Source: DASQFQ01 sp038238015 (lineage in GTDB: Bacteria > Actinomycetota > Thermoleophilia > Solirubrobacterales > Solirubrobacteraceae). From it: DNA of 64,000 bases. The notes beneath the pieces are model-generated. The model was not told the origin of the DNA. It did no database searches and worked only from the letters and a program-made list of their open reading frames with translations. Position 1 is the first letter of the stretch. Each line of letters opens with the position of its first letter. The position numbers and the translations under genes are program-made. Location: the NCBI GenBank assembly GCA_038238015.1, contig JBBRYA010000003.1:1-64000 (forward strand). The letters run 5' to 3'. Positions 45,859-55,200 of the stretch are shown piece after piece.

Positions 45859-48800
45859 TCACGCGGCGATCCGGGTGAGCGAGCCGCGACTCGCGCGTGC
45901 GTCGGCAATCGCTGCTAGCAGCACGTCGACGCGATGGGCGAACGTGTGCTCAGCCAGCACCTTGAAACGGCCCTCGGCTGAGCGTCGCCGACGTTCCTCC
46001 GGGTCCGCGAGCAGTCTCTCTACGTGAGCGTGAAGTTCCTCGGGCGTGTCGTACGTGACGACCGCATCGCCGAAGTGCTCTTCGAGCCCAGCCACGCGAT
46101 CGCTGATCACGACGGCACCGCAGGCGACGGCGTCGTACACGCGATTGGAGATGAACCCGTGGGCACGCATGTCCTCCCAGTGATCGTTCAGGACGATTCC
46201 CGCCGACGAGTAGACCTGGCGAACCTCGTCACTCGCGACCCACTCGGCAACTACCAGGCCGTCCTCGATGAGGCCGTTCCAATTGGAGCCGAAGACGGCA
46301 AGATCGTGTTTCGTGGGCAGGAGGTCGGCCAAGACCTTGCGACGGACGAAGCGCGAGTTGCCGACGAAGACCAGATCGCGGCGGTGCAGTTCGGTGGGCT
46401 CCGGGTGAAAGACGCGCGGGTCAGTCGCCTGCTCGAGCAAGACGACCGGGGTAGAGGTTCTCTGGCTCAGATCGGCGGCAAAGCCGGGCGAGGCCACGAA
46501 GACGAGGTCGTAGCCGTCGCACTCCGCGCCGCCGAGGTCCTCTGGATGACTGATGTTCCATAGCACGTTGAGCTGGCCCGGCTTGGGGGAGTGCCGGCTC
46601 AGCCCCCGCAGCACGATGGCCACATCGCAGCTCAAGCCGGCGGGATCCTCCCACTCCGCCAGCACCTGGATGAGGCTGCGGTGGCCACGTCGCTGCAACT
46701 CGCGTTGGAGCGCAGTAGCAAAGTGAAGATCGCCCCATCGCGCCGCCGCCTCCCAGGTGGGGGCCCCGATCTTAATGGCGAACGAGAGCTTCTGCTCAGA
46801 CTCCTCGAGGATCTCCACCAGTCGATCAGCACGGTGCGCATAGGTGTGATGGTTGAGAACCGTCCGGCGGTACCGGCGTCCAAGCTCGCGGCGACGGTCT
46901 CCGTCTTCGAGCAGCGCATCGAGTTGCGCGCGCAGCGACGCCTGCGACGACCAGACCGGAAACTCGGTGTCGAACAACTCGCGCACTCCTGACCCGCAGT
47001 TGGTGATAACGGGCGCGCCACACGCAAGTGCGTCGAAGACGCGGGCGTTCACCGCACCGATCGGGAGTGTGGGCGCTGCGGTGTCGTCAATGACGAGCTT
47101 CGCCCATCCGTAGACCTTGCGAAGCTCTTCGTACGCGGCCGTCCCGTTGGCGAAGGGCGCAAGCGGGCTGTCTTCCCAACCCCGCCCGTAGATCGCGACC
47201 TGCTCTCCATCGCGCGGGCGAAGGGCGCGCTCGATGTCGCGCTCGACGCCCCAGCGGTTGCCGGTGAACACGTAATCCAGTTCACGGACGTTGCGTGGGG
47301 GTGGGAAGAAGCGCGCCGGGTTCGTGGCGAGCGGGAACGGGATGCTGGGTCGCCCCGTCCGCGCCGCGATGAGGTCGCCCGAGATGCCCGAAGACACCAG
47401 GAGCAGATCGATGCGATTGAACCACGGGCGTTCGAGCCAGCGCTCGGTCCAGTTGCGGATCCAGGCAACGGTGACCACGTCCGTCGGCACTCGCCGAGCA
47501 TCGAAAGGGTCCATGAGCGTGATGAGGTAGTCAAGATCGGCCGGAAGGTCATACCAGTGGTCGTCCTTGCGCTCTGCGTAGGTGATCTGCCAGCCCTTCT
47601 GCACCAGCGCGTCACCGAGCTCATGCGCCGTATACCAATCGCCCCAGCCGTCCGACTGGGCCAAGCTGGTTAGCGTGATCGCCGCGTGAGGCGGCTCATC
47701 GGTCCATGCACGCGCCCCGCGCAGCCGGTCGAGCCGGACCTCGCGCCGGAGCGACGCGCTCCAGCGCTGAGCGAACAGCGCACGGTTACCAAGCCGGTTG
47801 AGGCGCATGAACTCACGGCCCGCGGCTTTCTGACTCGAGGATTCACGATGTAGGAGCATCGACCGGCCGCTAACGCGGATTTCGTGCCCCATGCGGCGCA
47901 GCTGGAGCCCGAAGTCGACGTCCTCGGTTCCGTACCGGTAGCCCACGGGGAAGCCGCCCGCGGCCTCGAAGATGACGCGCGGCAACAGCAGGCAGGCTGC
48001 GGTCGTTGACGGCTGGCTGCGCTCCACGCCGAAGTGCTGGCCGAAGGCGTCGTCACCATCCCCGGCGTTGTAGGCGCGCAGCGCGTTTCCGTCGCGCCGG
48101 AAGCGGATCCCGGCATGTTGCACGATCCACCCGCTTGGTGCGCGCACATCCGTGACGTCGGCGTGCAGCAGCGTGGCGCCGACGACGGTGGTGCCGGCCT
48201 GCTGCGCCGCAACGAGCTCGTGAAGCCAACCGGGTTCGATCGGTTCCACGTCATTGTTGGCGAAGAGCAGCAGCTGCCCGGCCGCAACCCCCGCACCCTG
48301 ATTGCAGGCCTCTGAGAACGACCGGTTCGACTCGTTGGCCTCCATCCGGACGGGGAACGGCGCTTCGAGCTCCGTGAGCCAGTCCTGCGTCCCGTCGGTC
48401 GAGGCGTTGTCCACGACCACGAGCTCCAGCCTGTCGTAGCGCGTGCGCTCGACGAGCCCGTCAACCAGGCGCTGCACGTGGCTCAATCCATCTCGGGTGA
48501 CGACTACCACGGACACCAGCGGCGCGTCTTCGAGAGCAGCCGGGGGACCCAGCCGCCTCCGCGCTTCGTCCCCGAGAGCGAGAGGATCCCGAGTCTGGGG
48601 GAGGCGCGCGGCGGCAGGCGGCGCCGGAAGCGCCGCAACCGGCGCACGCGGCGCCGGCAGAAGTCCCACCGCGTCCTCGAGCCGTGCGATCCGCTCCAGA
48701 GCGGTAACGACGGCGCCGCGCGTGCGCGCGGGTCGGGCACGGATCCGGGCCGCGAGCACTGCCATCGTGTGGCCCCACCGCCACGTGCGTGATGCAGCGA

Positions 48801-48948
48801 TGCGCTCGAGGTCAGCTCGTAGCGCTGCGACCCCCGTGCGTAGTGTCGAGACCTCCGCCTGCAGCTCGCGAGCCTGACGGCGCGCCTGCTCGAGCTCGCT
48901 GCGCAGCCGTTCCGCTTCGCTTCCCGGTCCCACGCGCTCGTTGGTCAC
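45859..48948 (-). CDS. Multidomain glycosyltransferase: coiled coil, GT2, two CgeB-like GT domains
   Basis: A 1029-residue protein. A short coiled coil (about 10-50: RLRSELEQARRQARELQAEV) and SRTWRWGHTMAVLAARI precede a rhamnosyltransferase-like GT2 (SVVVVTRDGLSHVQRLVDGL, LFANNDVEPIEPGWLHELV, YGTEDVDFGLQLRRMG). Two GT_1/CgeB-like units follow: one with VFDALACGAPVITNCGSGVR, the other with VYDAVACGAVVISDRVAGLE. GTG 48948 was chosen (GATGCT box 6 nt upstream); upstream in-frame starts would extend into the divergent gene. Three transferase domains in one chain suggest processive building of a short repeat. Confidence 0.85.
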   Translation of the reverse strand: MTNERVGPGSEAERLRSELEQARRQARELQAEVSTLRTGVAALRADLERIAASRTWRWGHTMAVLAARIRARPARTRGAVVTALERIARLEDAVGLLPAPRAPVAALPAPPAAARLPQTRDPLALGDEARRRLGPPAALEDAPLVSVVVVTRDGLSHVQRLVDGLVERTRYDRLELVVVDNASTDGTQDWLTELEAPFPVRMEANESNRSFSEACNQGAGVAAGQLLLFANNDVEPIEPGWLHELVAAQQAGTTVVGATLLHADVTDVRAPSGWIVQHAGIRFRRDGNALRAYNAGDGDDAFGQHFGVERSQPSTTAACLLLPRVIFEAAGGFPVGYRYGTEDVDFGLQLRRMGHEIRVSGRSMLLHRESSSQKAAGREFMRLNRLGNRALFAQRWSASLRREVRLDRLRGARAWTDEPPHAAITLTSLAQSDGWGDWYTAHELGDALVQKGWQITYAERKDDHWYDLPADLDYLITLMDPFDARRVPTDVVTVAWIRNWTERWLERPWFNRIDLLLVSSGISGDLIAARTGRPSIPFPLATNPARFFPPPRNVRELDYVFTGNRWGVERDIERALRPRDGEQVAIYGRGWEDSPLAPFANGTAAYEELRKVYGWAKLVIDDTAAPTLPIGAVNARVFDALACGAPVITNCGSGVRELFDTEFPVWSSQASLRAQLDALLEDGDRRRELGRRYRRTVLNHHTYAHRADRLVEILEESEQKLSFAIKIGAPTWEAAARWGDLHFATALQRELQRRGHRSLIQVLAEWEDPAGLSCDVAIVLRGLSRHSPKPGQLNVLWNISHPEDLGGAECDGYDLVFVASPGFAADLSQRTSTPVVLLEQATDPRVFHPEPTELHRRDLVFVGNSRFVRRKVLADLLPTKHDLAVFGSNWNGLIEDGLVVAEWVASDEVRQVYSSAGIVLNDHWEDMRAHGFISNRVYDAVACGAVVISDRVAGLEEHFGDAVVTYDTPEELHAHVERLLADPEERRRRSAEGRFKVLAEHTFAHRVDVLLAAIADARASRGSLTRIAA

Positions 48949-49015
48949 GCCGCAAGCATCCCGGAAGTCGCTGCCGCGCGGTGGGTCGGGTTCGTGCCTA
49001 CCATCCGCCCGACAC

Positions 49016-50671
49016 ATGGAGCGCACAGCTCAAGCGGACACGCCGCGCCAAGTCCCCGGAGTCACGCCGACGAGGCGCCGGCTCGCCCGGACGCTGACAG
49101 GGGCGCGCTGGAGCGAGTATCGGGGGTTGCTCGAATACGCGCTCGTAATGGGCTACCGCGTGATCTCGCTCGAGCGCTGGCTCGACGAGGGAGATGACCC
49201 GGGGCTCCCGACCCTGATCCTCCGCCACGACGTAGACCAGTGCCCCGGCTCGGTGCGGCGGATGCTCGCTGCGGAGCGCGCGCTCGGCGTGACCGCGACG
49301 TGGTACTTCCGCTGGCGCACGGCCGATCCCCGCGCCATCGACTGGATACGCAACGCGGGCGGCGAAGTGGGGCTGCACTACGAGACCCTCACCAGGCGGC
49401 TGCTGAACCAGCGCGGTCCTCGCGAGCCGGAGGCGCTCATCGCGTCCTGCCGCGAGGAGCTCGCAGGTGAGATCGCCTCGTTCCAAGAGCATTTCGGCCC
49501 GATCCGCAGCGTCTGCCCTCACGGAGATTCACGGGTGCCGGGGTCCAGCAACCAGGTGCTCCTTCGCAGTGTTGACGTCACCCGCTTCGGAGTGGACTAC
49601 GACGGCAACGATGCGTTGAGCAAGCGGCGGCTCGGCGTGTGGCTGACCGATCGGAGCACTCCTGACGGGCGCTGGAAAGACGGGATGGATCCGTTGCAGC
49701 TGCTCAACGGGCACTGCACGCCGATGCTCTGCCTGACCCACCCCAACAACCTCATCTCGGGACCGGCTCTGTGGGCGGACCGCATTGCGGCCGCCGCCCT
49801 GCCCGCGCCTCGTCCAGCGGCGCGGCGGCTCCTGATGCGCACCGGCAGCGACGAGGTGCCTGCCGTGCCCAAGGGTCGGGTTCCCGAGCCATCGGCGTTC
49901 GCACCCGTGGCACGAACGCTGGAGCGCGAGGTTCGGGCGTACTACGCCGGCCGCACCGACGCTCCTACAGGCCAAGCGGGCCTGAACACGTTGCTGACAA
50001 ACTCGGCGTTCGCCGAACGCAGGGCCGAGACCCTCCTGGAGGTGCTCTTTCTCCACTCCGATGTCAGATCCCTCGCTGGTCTGCGCGTGCTCGACGTCGG
50101 ATGCGGGTTCGGCGCCCTAGCGGCCGTCTTCGCGTCTCGCGGGGCGGTTGTCACGGCGCTGGATCCGAACAGTGAACGGTCTGCAGTTGGACGCCGGGTC
50201 GCCGAGCATCATGATCTCCCAGTCACTTTCCGCCGCGGCTGGATCGAGGAGATAGTGCTCGGTACGGAAGACTTCGATCTCGTCGTGCTCAACAACTCGT
50301 TCTGCTACTTGCTCGACCTCAGCGCCCGCCGGGTCGCGCTGAGCCACATTCGTGCATCTCTGAAACCGGGCGGATGGCTTGCCATGCGCAACCCGAACCG
50401 GCTCTTCCCGATCGACCAGTTTACGGGCCTTCCACTGCTCGGGGTGCTGTCGCCGCGCCTCGCGAAGGGTTCCGCTCGGCTAGTAGGCCGCCATCGCTCC
50501 GAGGTGCGTCTCCAGACCGTCTGGGCGCAGCGACGCGAGCTGGGGGGCGCCGGCTACGTCGACGTCTCGGCGGGGACACCTCATCGCGACGTGTGGCGTC
50601 GAAGGCTCGTAGCCTTCGCGCGCTACCAGCATGTGGTGGCTCGTCGACCTTCGGAGGCCTCGCGTGCGTGA
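49016..50671 (+). CDS. Polysaccharide deacetylase-like / SAM methyltransferase fusion
   Basis: A 551-residue two-domain protein. The N-terminal part (about 30-280) has the WbmS/NodB-like signature TLILRHDVDQCPGSVRRML, then GGEVGLHYETLTRRLL and SVCPHGDSRVPGSSNQ, a metal-dependent deacetylase-type fold. The C-terminal part (about 300-551) is a methyltransferase: LRVLDVGCGFGALAAVFASR, DFDLVVLNNSFCYLLDL. Together they could deacetylate and methylate a sugar, or act on two sites. ATG at 49016 has TACCAT 11 nt upstream. Its stop overlaps the next start by 8 bases. Confidence 0.83.
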   Translation: MERTAQADTPRQVPGVTPTRRRLARTLTGARWSEYRGLLEYALVMGYRVISLERWLDEGDDPGLPTLILRHDVDQCPGSVRRMLAAERALGVTATWYFRWRTADPRAIDWIRNAGGEVGLHYETLTRRLLNQRGPREPEALIASCREELAGEIASFQEHFGPIRSVCPHGDSRVPGSSNQVLLRSVDVTRFGVDYDGNDALSKRRLGVWLTDRSTPDGRWKDGMDPLQLLNGHCTPMLCLTHPNNLISGPALWADRIAAAALPAPRPAARRLLMRTGSDEVPAVPKGRVPEPSAFAPVARTLEREVRAYYAGRTDAPTGQAGLNTLLTNSAFAERRAETLLEVLFLHSDVRSLAGLRVLDVGCGFGALAAVFASRGAVVTALDPNSERSAVGRRVAEHHDLPVTFRRGWIEEIVLGTEDFDLVVLNNSFCYLLDLSARRVALSHIRASLKPGGWLAMRNPNRLFPIDQFTGLPLLGVLSPRLAKGSARLVGRHRSEVRLQTVWAQRRELGGAGYVDVSAGTPHRDVWRRRLVAFARYQHVVARRPSEASRA

Positions 50672-52223
50672 CACCCCTCAGCGCCTGGACCAGAGCCTGT
50701 GGCGGCTCGTTATCCGGCCGCTCGCCGAGGAGAAGGGTGGCCAAGTCGTCTGCGACACCGACGCGGCCGAATTGGTGGAGCGGCTGCTCGCGGTCACCAC
50801 GGCGATCGTCCATGCCGTGGATCCGGTCGACGACTTCGAGGAACTCGCGCCGGCATACGGGGAGCGGCTCGTCGCGCATGCCGCTCCGGGGCCGGCCTGG
50901 GAGGCTGCGACGCAATGCCGTCTGGCCGTGCTCGACGCACGACGGTCGCTTCATGATCACGTCGAAGGCATCCGACGCATCCGCGAGCAGCAGCGCGAGC
51001 TGCCGACGGTCGTCGTCCAAGGTCTCGAGGACGATGGCGCACTGGGCCCCGGGGCTTCGTCGTTGGCAGTCTTCGGCGAGCACGGTTGGACCGTGCTGGA
51101 GCTGCCCGGACTCCCGGGCGCCCGGCTGGTGCTGCCGGCCGGGCCACGCCAGGGAGAAGGCCGTGCGGGTGCGCTGGTGACGCGGCTCGCCCGCTCAACA
51201 GCGCTTGCGCCGCCTCCGACGGTGGATCTGGTTCCTGCGCAAGCCCACCAACCGCCGGACGTGGCGCTGCGCTCACGACTGCGCGATCTCGAGGAGCTCG
51301 CTGCTGCCGCCGACGCGCGGCGTGAGGGCGCGGAGCGTCGAGAGGCAGCCGCGAAGGATGTGACCGCCGCACTCCGCACGTTCCACGAGCAGCTCCGCGC
51401 GGAGGCCGTCGAGGCGCGATCGCGGGTCAAGAGATCCCGGCTGGCCGAGGCGGACGCGACGCAGCGGGCCACCGACTCAGAGCGCCGCGAGGAGATCGCT
51501 GAGGCGGCCGCGGTAGAACTGCGCACCGCTCACGAGCACGCCCGCGTAGAGGTAAACGAGACGTCGGCCCTGCTCGAGGCCTCTCGCGCGGCCGAGCAGA
51601 AGGCAGCCACACGCGCCGAAGCTGCGGAGCTGCGGGCCGGCCAGGCAGCAGCACACGCGGACGCATCGGCTACCGCCGAGGCGGAGGCCGCCGGTCGCGC
51701 CGCGTTCGTGGAACTGCGCGCCGCAGATGCGGAGCGACGAATGGTTGAAGCGGAGGCGGACGCCGATGAGGCCCGGCGGTTGAGAGAGGAAGCCAATCAC
51801 AGCAGTGCTCAGGCAGCGGCGCGCCTCGAGGTCGCGTACGAACGAGCTGATGCCGCAGAGCAGCGCGCTGGCGCGCTCGACCGCGAGGCGCGGCGAGCAG
51901 CAGACGAGATGGGGATCGCGAGAATCGATACGACGGCGCTCGTCAACAGTCGAGACGCGCTGCGCTCAGAGCGTGACTCACTACGCAGTGAACTCGCCAA
52001 GCTCGGCGGCCGGCGAAACGCGCTCTTGGTGAAGGTGGAAGCGCTCGAGGGCCTTCAGGGGCAGACGAAGCAGGATCTGGAGCGGGCACGGGCCTCCTGG
52101 GCGTGGCGGCTCGGTCACGCGTTGACCAAGCTCGGGCGGATCCTCACGTTCCGACGACCAGGTCGGACGGATGCGCTCGGGGCCGCGATCGATCGCCTAT
52201 CGTCACCCGACGGCACGAGATGA
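50664..52223 (+). CDS. Coiled-coil protein of unknown function
   Basis: A 519-residue protein. Residues ~1-190 form a small globular part (DQSLWRLVIRPLAEEKGGQV, LPTVVVQGLEDDGALGP) I do not recognise. Residues ~195-480 are Ala/Glu/Arg-rich heptads predicted to form a long coiled coil. The tail has SWAWRLGHALTKLGRILTF, similar to SRTWRWGHTMAVLAARI after the coiled coil of the transferase at 45859-48948; this W-R-x-GH segment may be a membrane or partner dock. GTG overlaps the previous stop and its stop overlaps the next ATG (ATGA). Confidence 0.78.
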   Translation: MRDTPQRLDQSLWRLVIRPLAEEKGGQVVCDTDAAELVERLLAVTTAIVHAVDPVDDFEELAPAYGERLVAHAAPGPAWEAATQCRLAVLDARRSLHDHVEGIRRIREQQRELPTVVVQGLEDDGALGPGASSLAVFGEHGWTVLELPGLPGARLVLPAGPRQGEGRAGALVTRLARSTALAPPPTVDLVPAQAHQPPDVALRSRLRDLEELAAAADARREGAERREAAAKDVTAALRTFHEQLRAEAVEARSRVKRSRLAEADATQRATDSERREEIAEAAAVELRTAHEHARVEVNETSALLEASRAAEQKAATRAEAAELRAGQAAAHADASATAEAEAAGRAAFVELRAADAERRMVEAEADADEARRLREEANHSSAQAAARLEVAYERADAAEQRAGALDREARRAADEMGIARIDTTALVNSRDALRSERDSLRSELAKLGGRRNALLVKVEALEGLQGQTKQDLERARASWAWRLGHALTKLGRILTFRRPGRTDALGAAIDRLSSPDGTR

Positions 52224-55200
52224 ACCGTTTCTGGGCACAGATTCTCCACCCGATCGCACGGGCGGCCGAGGCGCGCACCGTGTGCGAGATCGGAGCCCAG
52301 CACGGTCTACTGACCGAGAAGGTGCTCGCCTATTGCCACGAGGTGGGCGGTATTGCGCACATCGTGGACCCCGCACCGACCTTCGACGTCGACGAGTGGC
52401 GATCACGCTACGGAGCCACCTTCGACTTCCACCTTGCTCGCAGTCTGGACTCTCTGCCCGGGATCCTCCCAGTCGACCTTGTCCTCATCGACGGCGACCA
52501 CAACTGGTACACGGTCTTCCACGAGCTGCGACTCATCGAGCGGCTCTCGCTCGATCGGTCGCCTCAGCTTCCCGTCCTCGTGCTCCACGATATGGGCTGG
52601 CCCTACGCGCGCCGCGATCTCTATTACGACCCGTCCTCGATCCCCGAGGAACATCGCCACCCGCACGCTCGACGCGGTCTCCACCCGGACTCCCCTGAGC
52701 TCGTCGAGGGAGGGCTCAACGACCACCTCGAGAACGCCCAGCGTGAGGGAGCCGCTCGCAACGGAGTCCGGACCGCCGTCGACGACTTCATGGCCGAATC
52801 GCAGACGCCCTGGGAGCTTCACACGTTGCCAGGCCTGCACGGTCTTGGTGTCTTGGTCGAAGCCGGGCGCTTGCACGCCTCTCGCGAGCTTGCACGAGTG
52901 GTCAAGCGGCTCGGCTCTACCGAGCTGCTCGGCCGCCAGCTCGACTCTGTGGAGCGCGAGCGAATCCTTGCCGAGATCCGGGTCGCTGAAGCTCGCGTGC
53001 GCTACCGGAGCGCCGAGGAGCAGAACGAGAAGCTCAAGAGCCGTGCCGCCGAACATAGCCGGGCGCGGGACGAAGCCGACGTCGCTCGCGCGGCGGCCGA
53101 ACGGCTCGTTGAGGAACACGAACACCGGCGGCGCGATACCGAGGCAGCACGCGGGGCAGCGGAGCAGAGGGTGACCGAGTACACACATTCGCTCGCGGAA
53201 GGCCACGCTGACACCGCGCGGCTCGCCCGCGAGCTCGGCGAGGCCAGCGCGGCGAAGCAGATCCTTTCTGATCAGCTCCGAGAGCTGAGCGATCGTCTTG
53301 ACCGGATCACCTCCGAGCGCGACGCGGCATGCGCGGAGGCCGAGCAGCATGCGATCGCGTTGGCGCGGCTCGAGGGTGAGCGAGCGCAGCTTCTCGATCG
53401 CCTCGCGCGACTGACTGTTGACGGTGCGACGGCGCGTGAGCAGCGGGAGACCGCACATGCTGAGGCGACGGCAGAGCTTCGAGCTCGCGGCGAGAGCGCA
53501 GAGAGCGAGCGAGAGGCCGCGCGGGAGCACGCTGGGACGCTCGCCGTGGCGCTCGCACGGCTTGAGGGTGAGCGGGCACAACTGGTCGAGAGCCTCGAGC
53601 GGATCAGGATGGAAACAAAGGCGGCGGGACAGCAGCGCGAGCGGCGCCATGCCGGCGAGGTTGCCGAGCTGCGGACGCGGCTCGCCCGAGCGGAGGAACA
53701 CCTCGAGGCATCACGGAAAGAGGCCGCCGAGCACGCTGGTGCTCTTGCTCGGGCGGACCGCGAGCGAGCCGAGCTCGGATCGCGCCTGGAGCGGTTGTCA
53801 GACGACCGGGACGACGCGGAGACCGAGCTCGTCCGCCAGCGCGGGGAGCTCGCGAGCGCCTCGGCCATGGTCGAGCGCTCGCTCGGACGTGAACGAACTC
53901 TCCGCAGCAGGCTCGCGCAGGAGCGCGACGAGTTGGAGGAAGCGCTCGCGCGGGCTGAAGCGTTGGACAGCGCGCTGGTCGAGGCACGTGCGTCGCTCGC
54001 CGATGCTCACGGAGCCCTCGCGGAGCTTGAGCGGCGCGATGGGGAGTGTGTCGCCTATCAGGCAGAAGCTTTGCGCGAGAGCGCGGCTCGTGCGGCGCTG
54101 GAGGACCACGTCGAAGCGCTACGAGCGGAGATCGCTCGATCCGCGAGCGACTCTACGATGCCGGCGTCCGAGGAGCCCGAGGCCATCGCCAGGGTGGCGT
54201 TCCTGTCGCGCTTCGAGGAACTGCGCCGTACCGGCGGGCTCGAGGATCTCGACGACCGCGAGATGGGTTCGCCGTGGCCGGTGTTCGCGAAGGCGAGAGG
54301 AGGGTCCAAGCGACCGCGGATCTCGGTGATCGTCTGCGTGCACGATGCGCTCGAGGACCTCAGGCGGTGCCTTGTCTCCGTTGCGCGTCATCTCACGCCG
54401 GACGCTGAGGTGATCGTCGTCGATGACGGGAGCGCCGAGCCGACAGCGGGCTTCCTCACCCGCGTTGAAGCAAGCACCTCGCGCCTTCGCGTGGTGCGCA
54501 ACCAGGACGAGCCCCATGGCTACACGATCGCCGCGAACCTCGGCCTCCGTGCGGCGCACGGCGAGTACGTGGTGCTCCTCAACAGCGACACCGAGGTCAC
54601 CTCGGGCTGGTTGGAGCGGATCGTGGCATGCGGCGAGAGCGACCCGGCGATCGGGATCATCGGGCCTGTCTCGAACGCCGCCACCCACCAGTCGGTGCCG
54701 TCCGTGCGGACCGGTGGTGAGTGGGCCACGAACCCGCTGCCTCACTGGCTGCCAGTTGACGGCATGGGCGCCGTGGTCGCCGCGCTGGCGACACGCGAGC
54801 GCCCGCGTGTGCCCTTTGTCAACGGCTTCTGCTACGTCGTCCGCCGCCGCGTCCTCGAATCGGTGGGCTACCTCGACGAGGAGCGGTTTGCCTCCGGCTA
54901 CTGCGAAGAGAACGATCTCTCGGTTCGCGCTCGAAGCGCCGGTTTCCAGGGAGTGATCGCCGACGACGTGTTCGTTTTCCATGCCAAGTCGAGGTCCTAC
55001 ACGCCGGAGGGTCGCAAGCGATTGGCCAAGCGGAACTACGCGAGCTTCGTCGAGAAGCACGGGAAGGAGACGATCGCGGCGCTGGTCGGGGAGCTTGAAG
55101 GGCAGCCGCCCGTGGCGGCCCTGGGTGAGCGCCTCGCGTCAGCCATCGCGGATCCGCGGGCGTTCGTGGACGCGATCCAGGAGGGCAAGAGCGATCCGCT

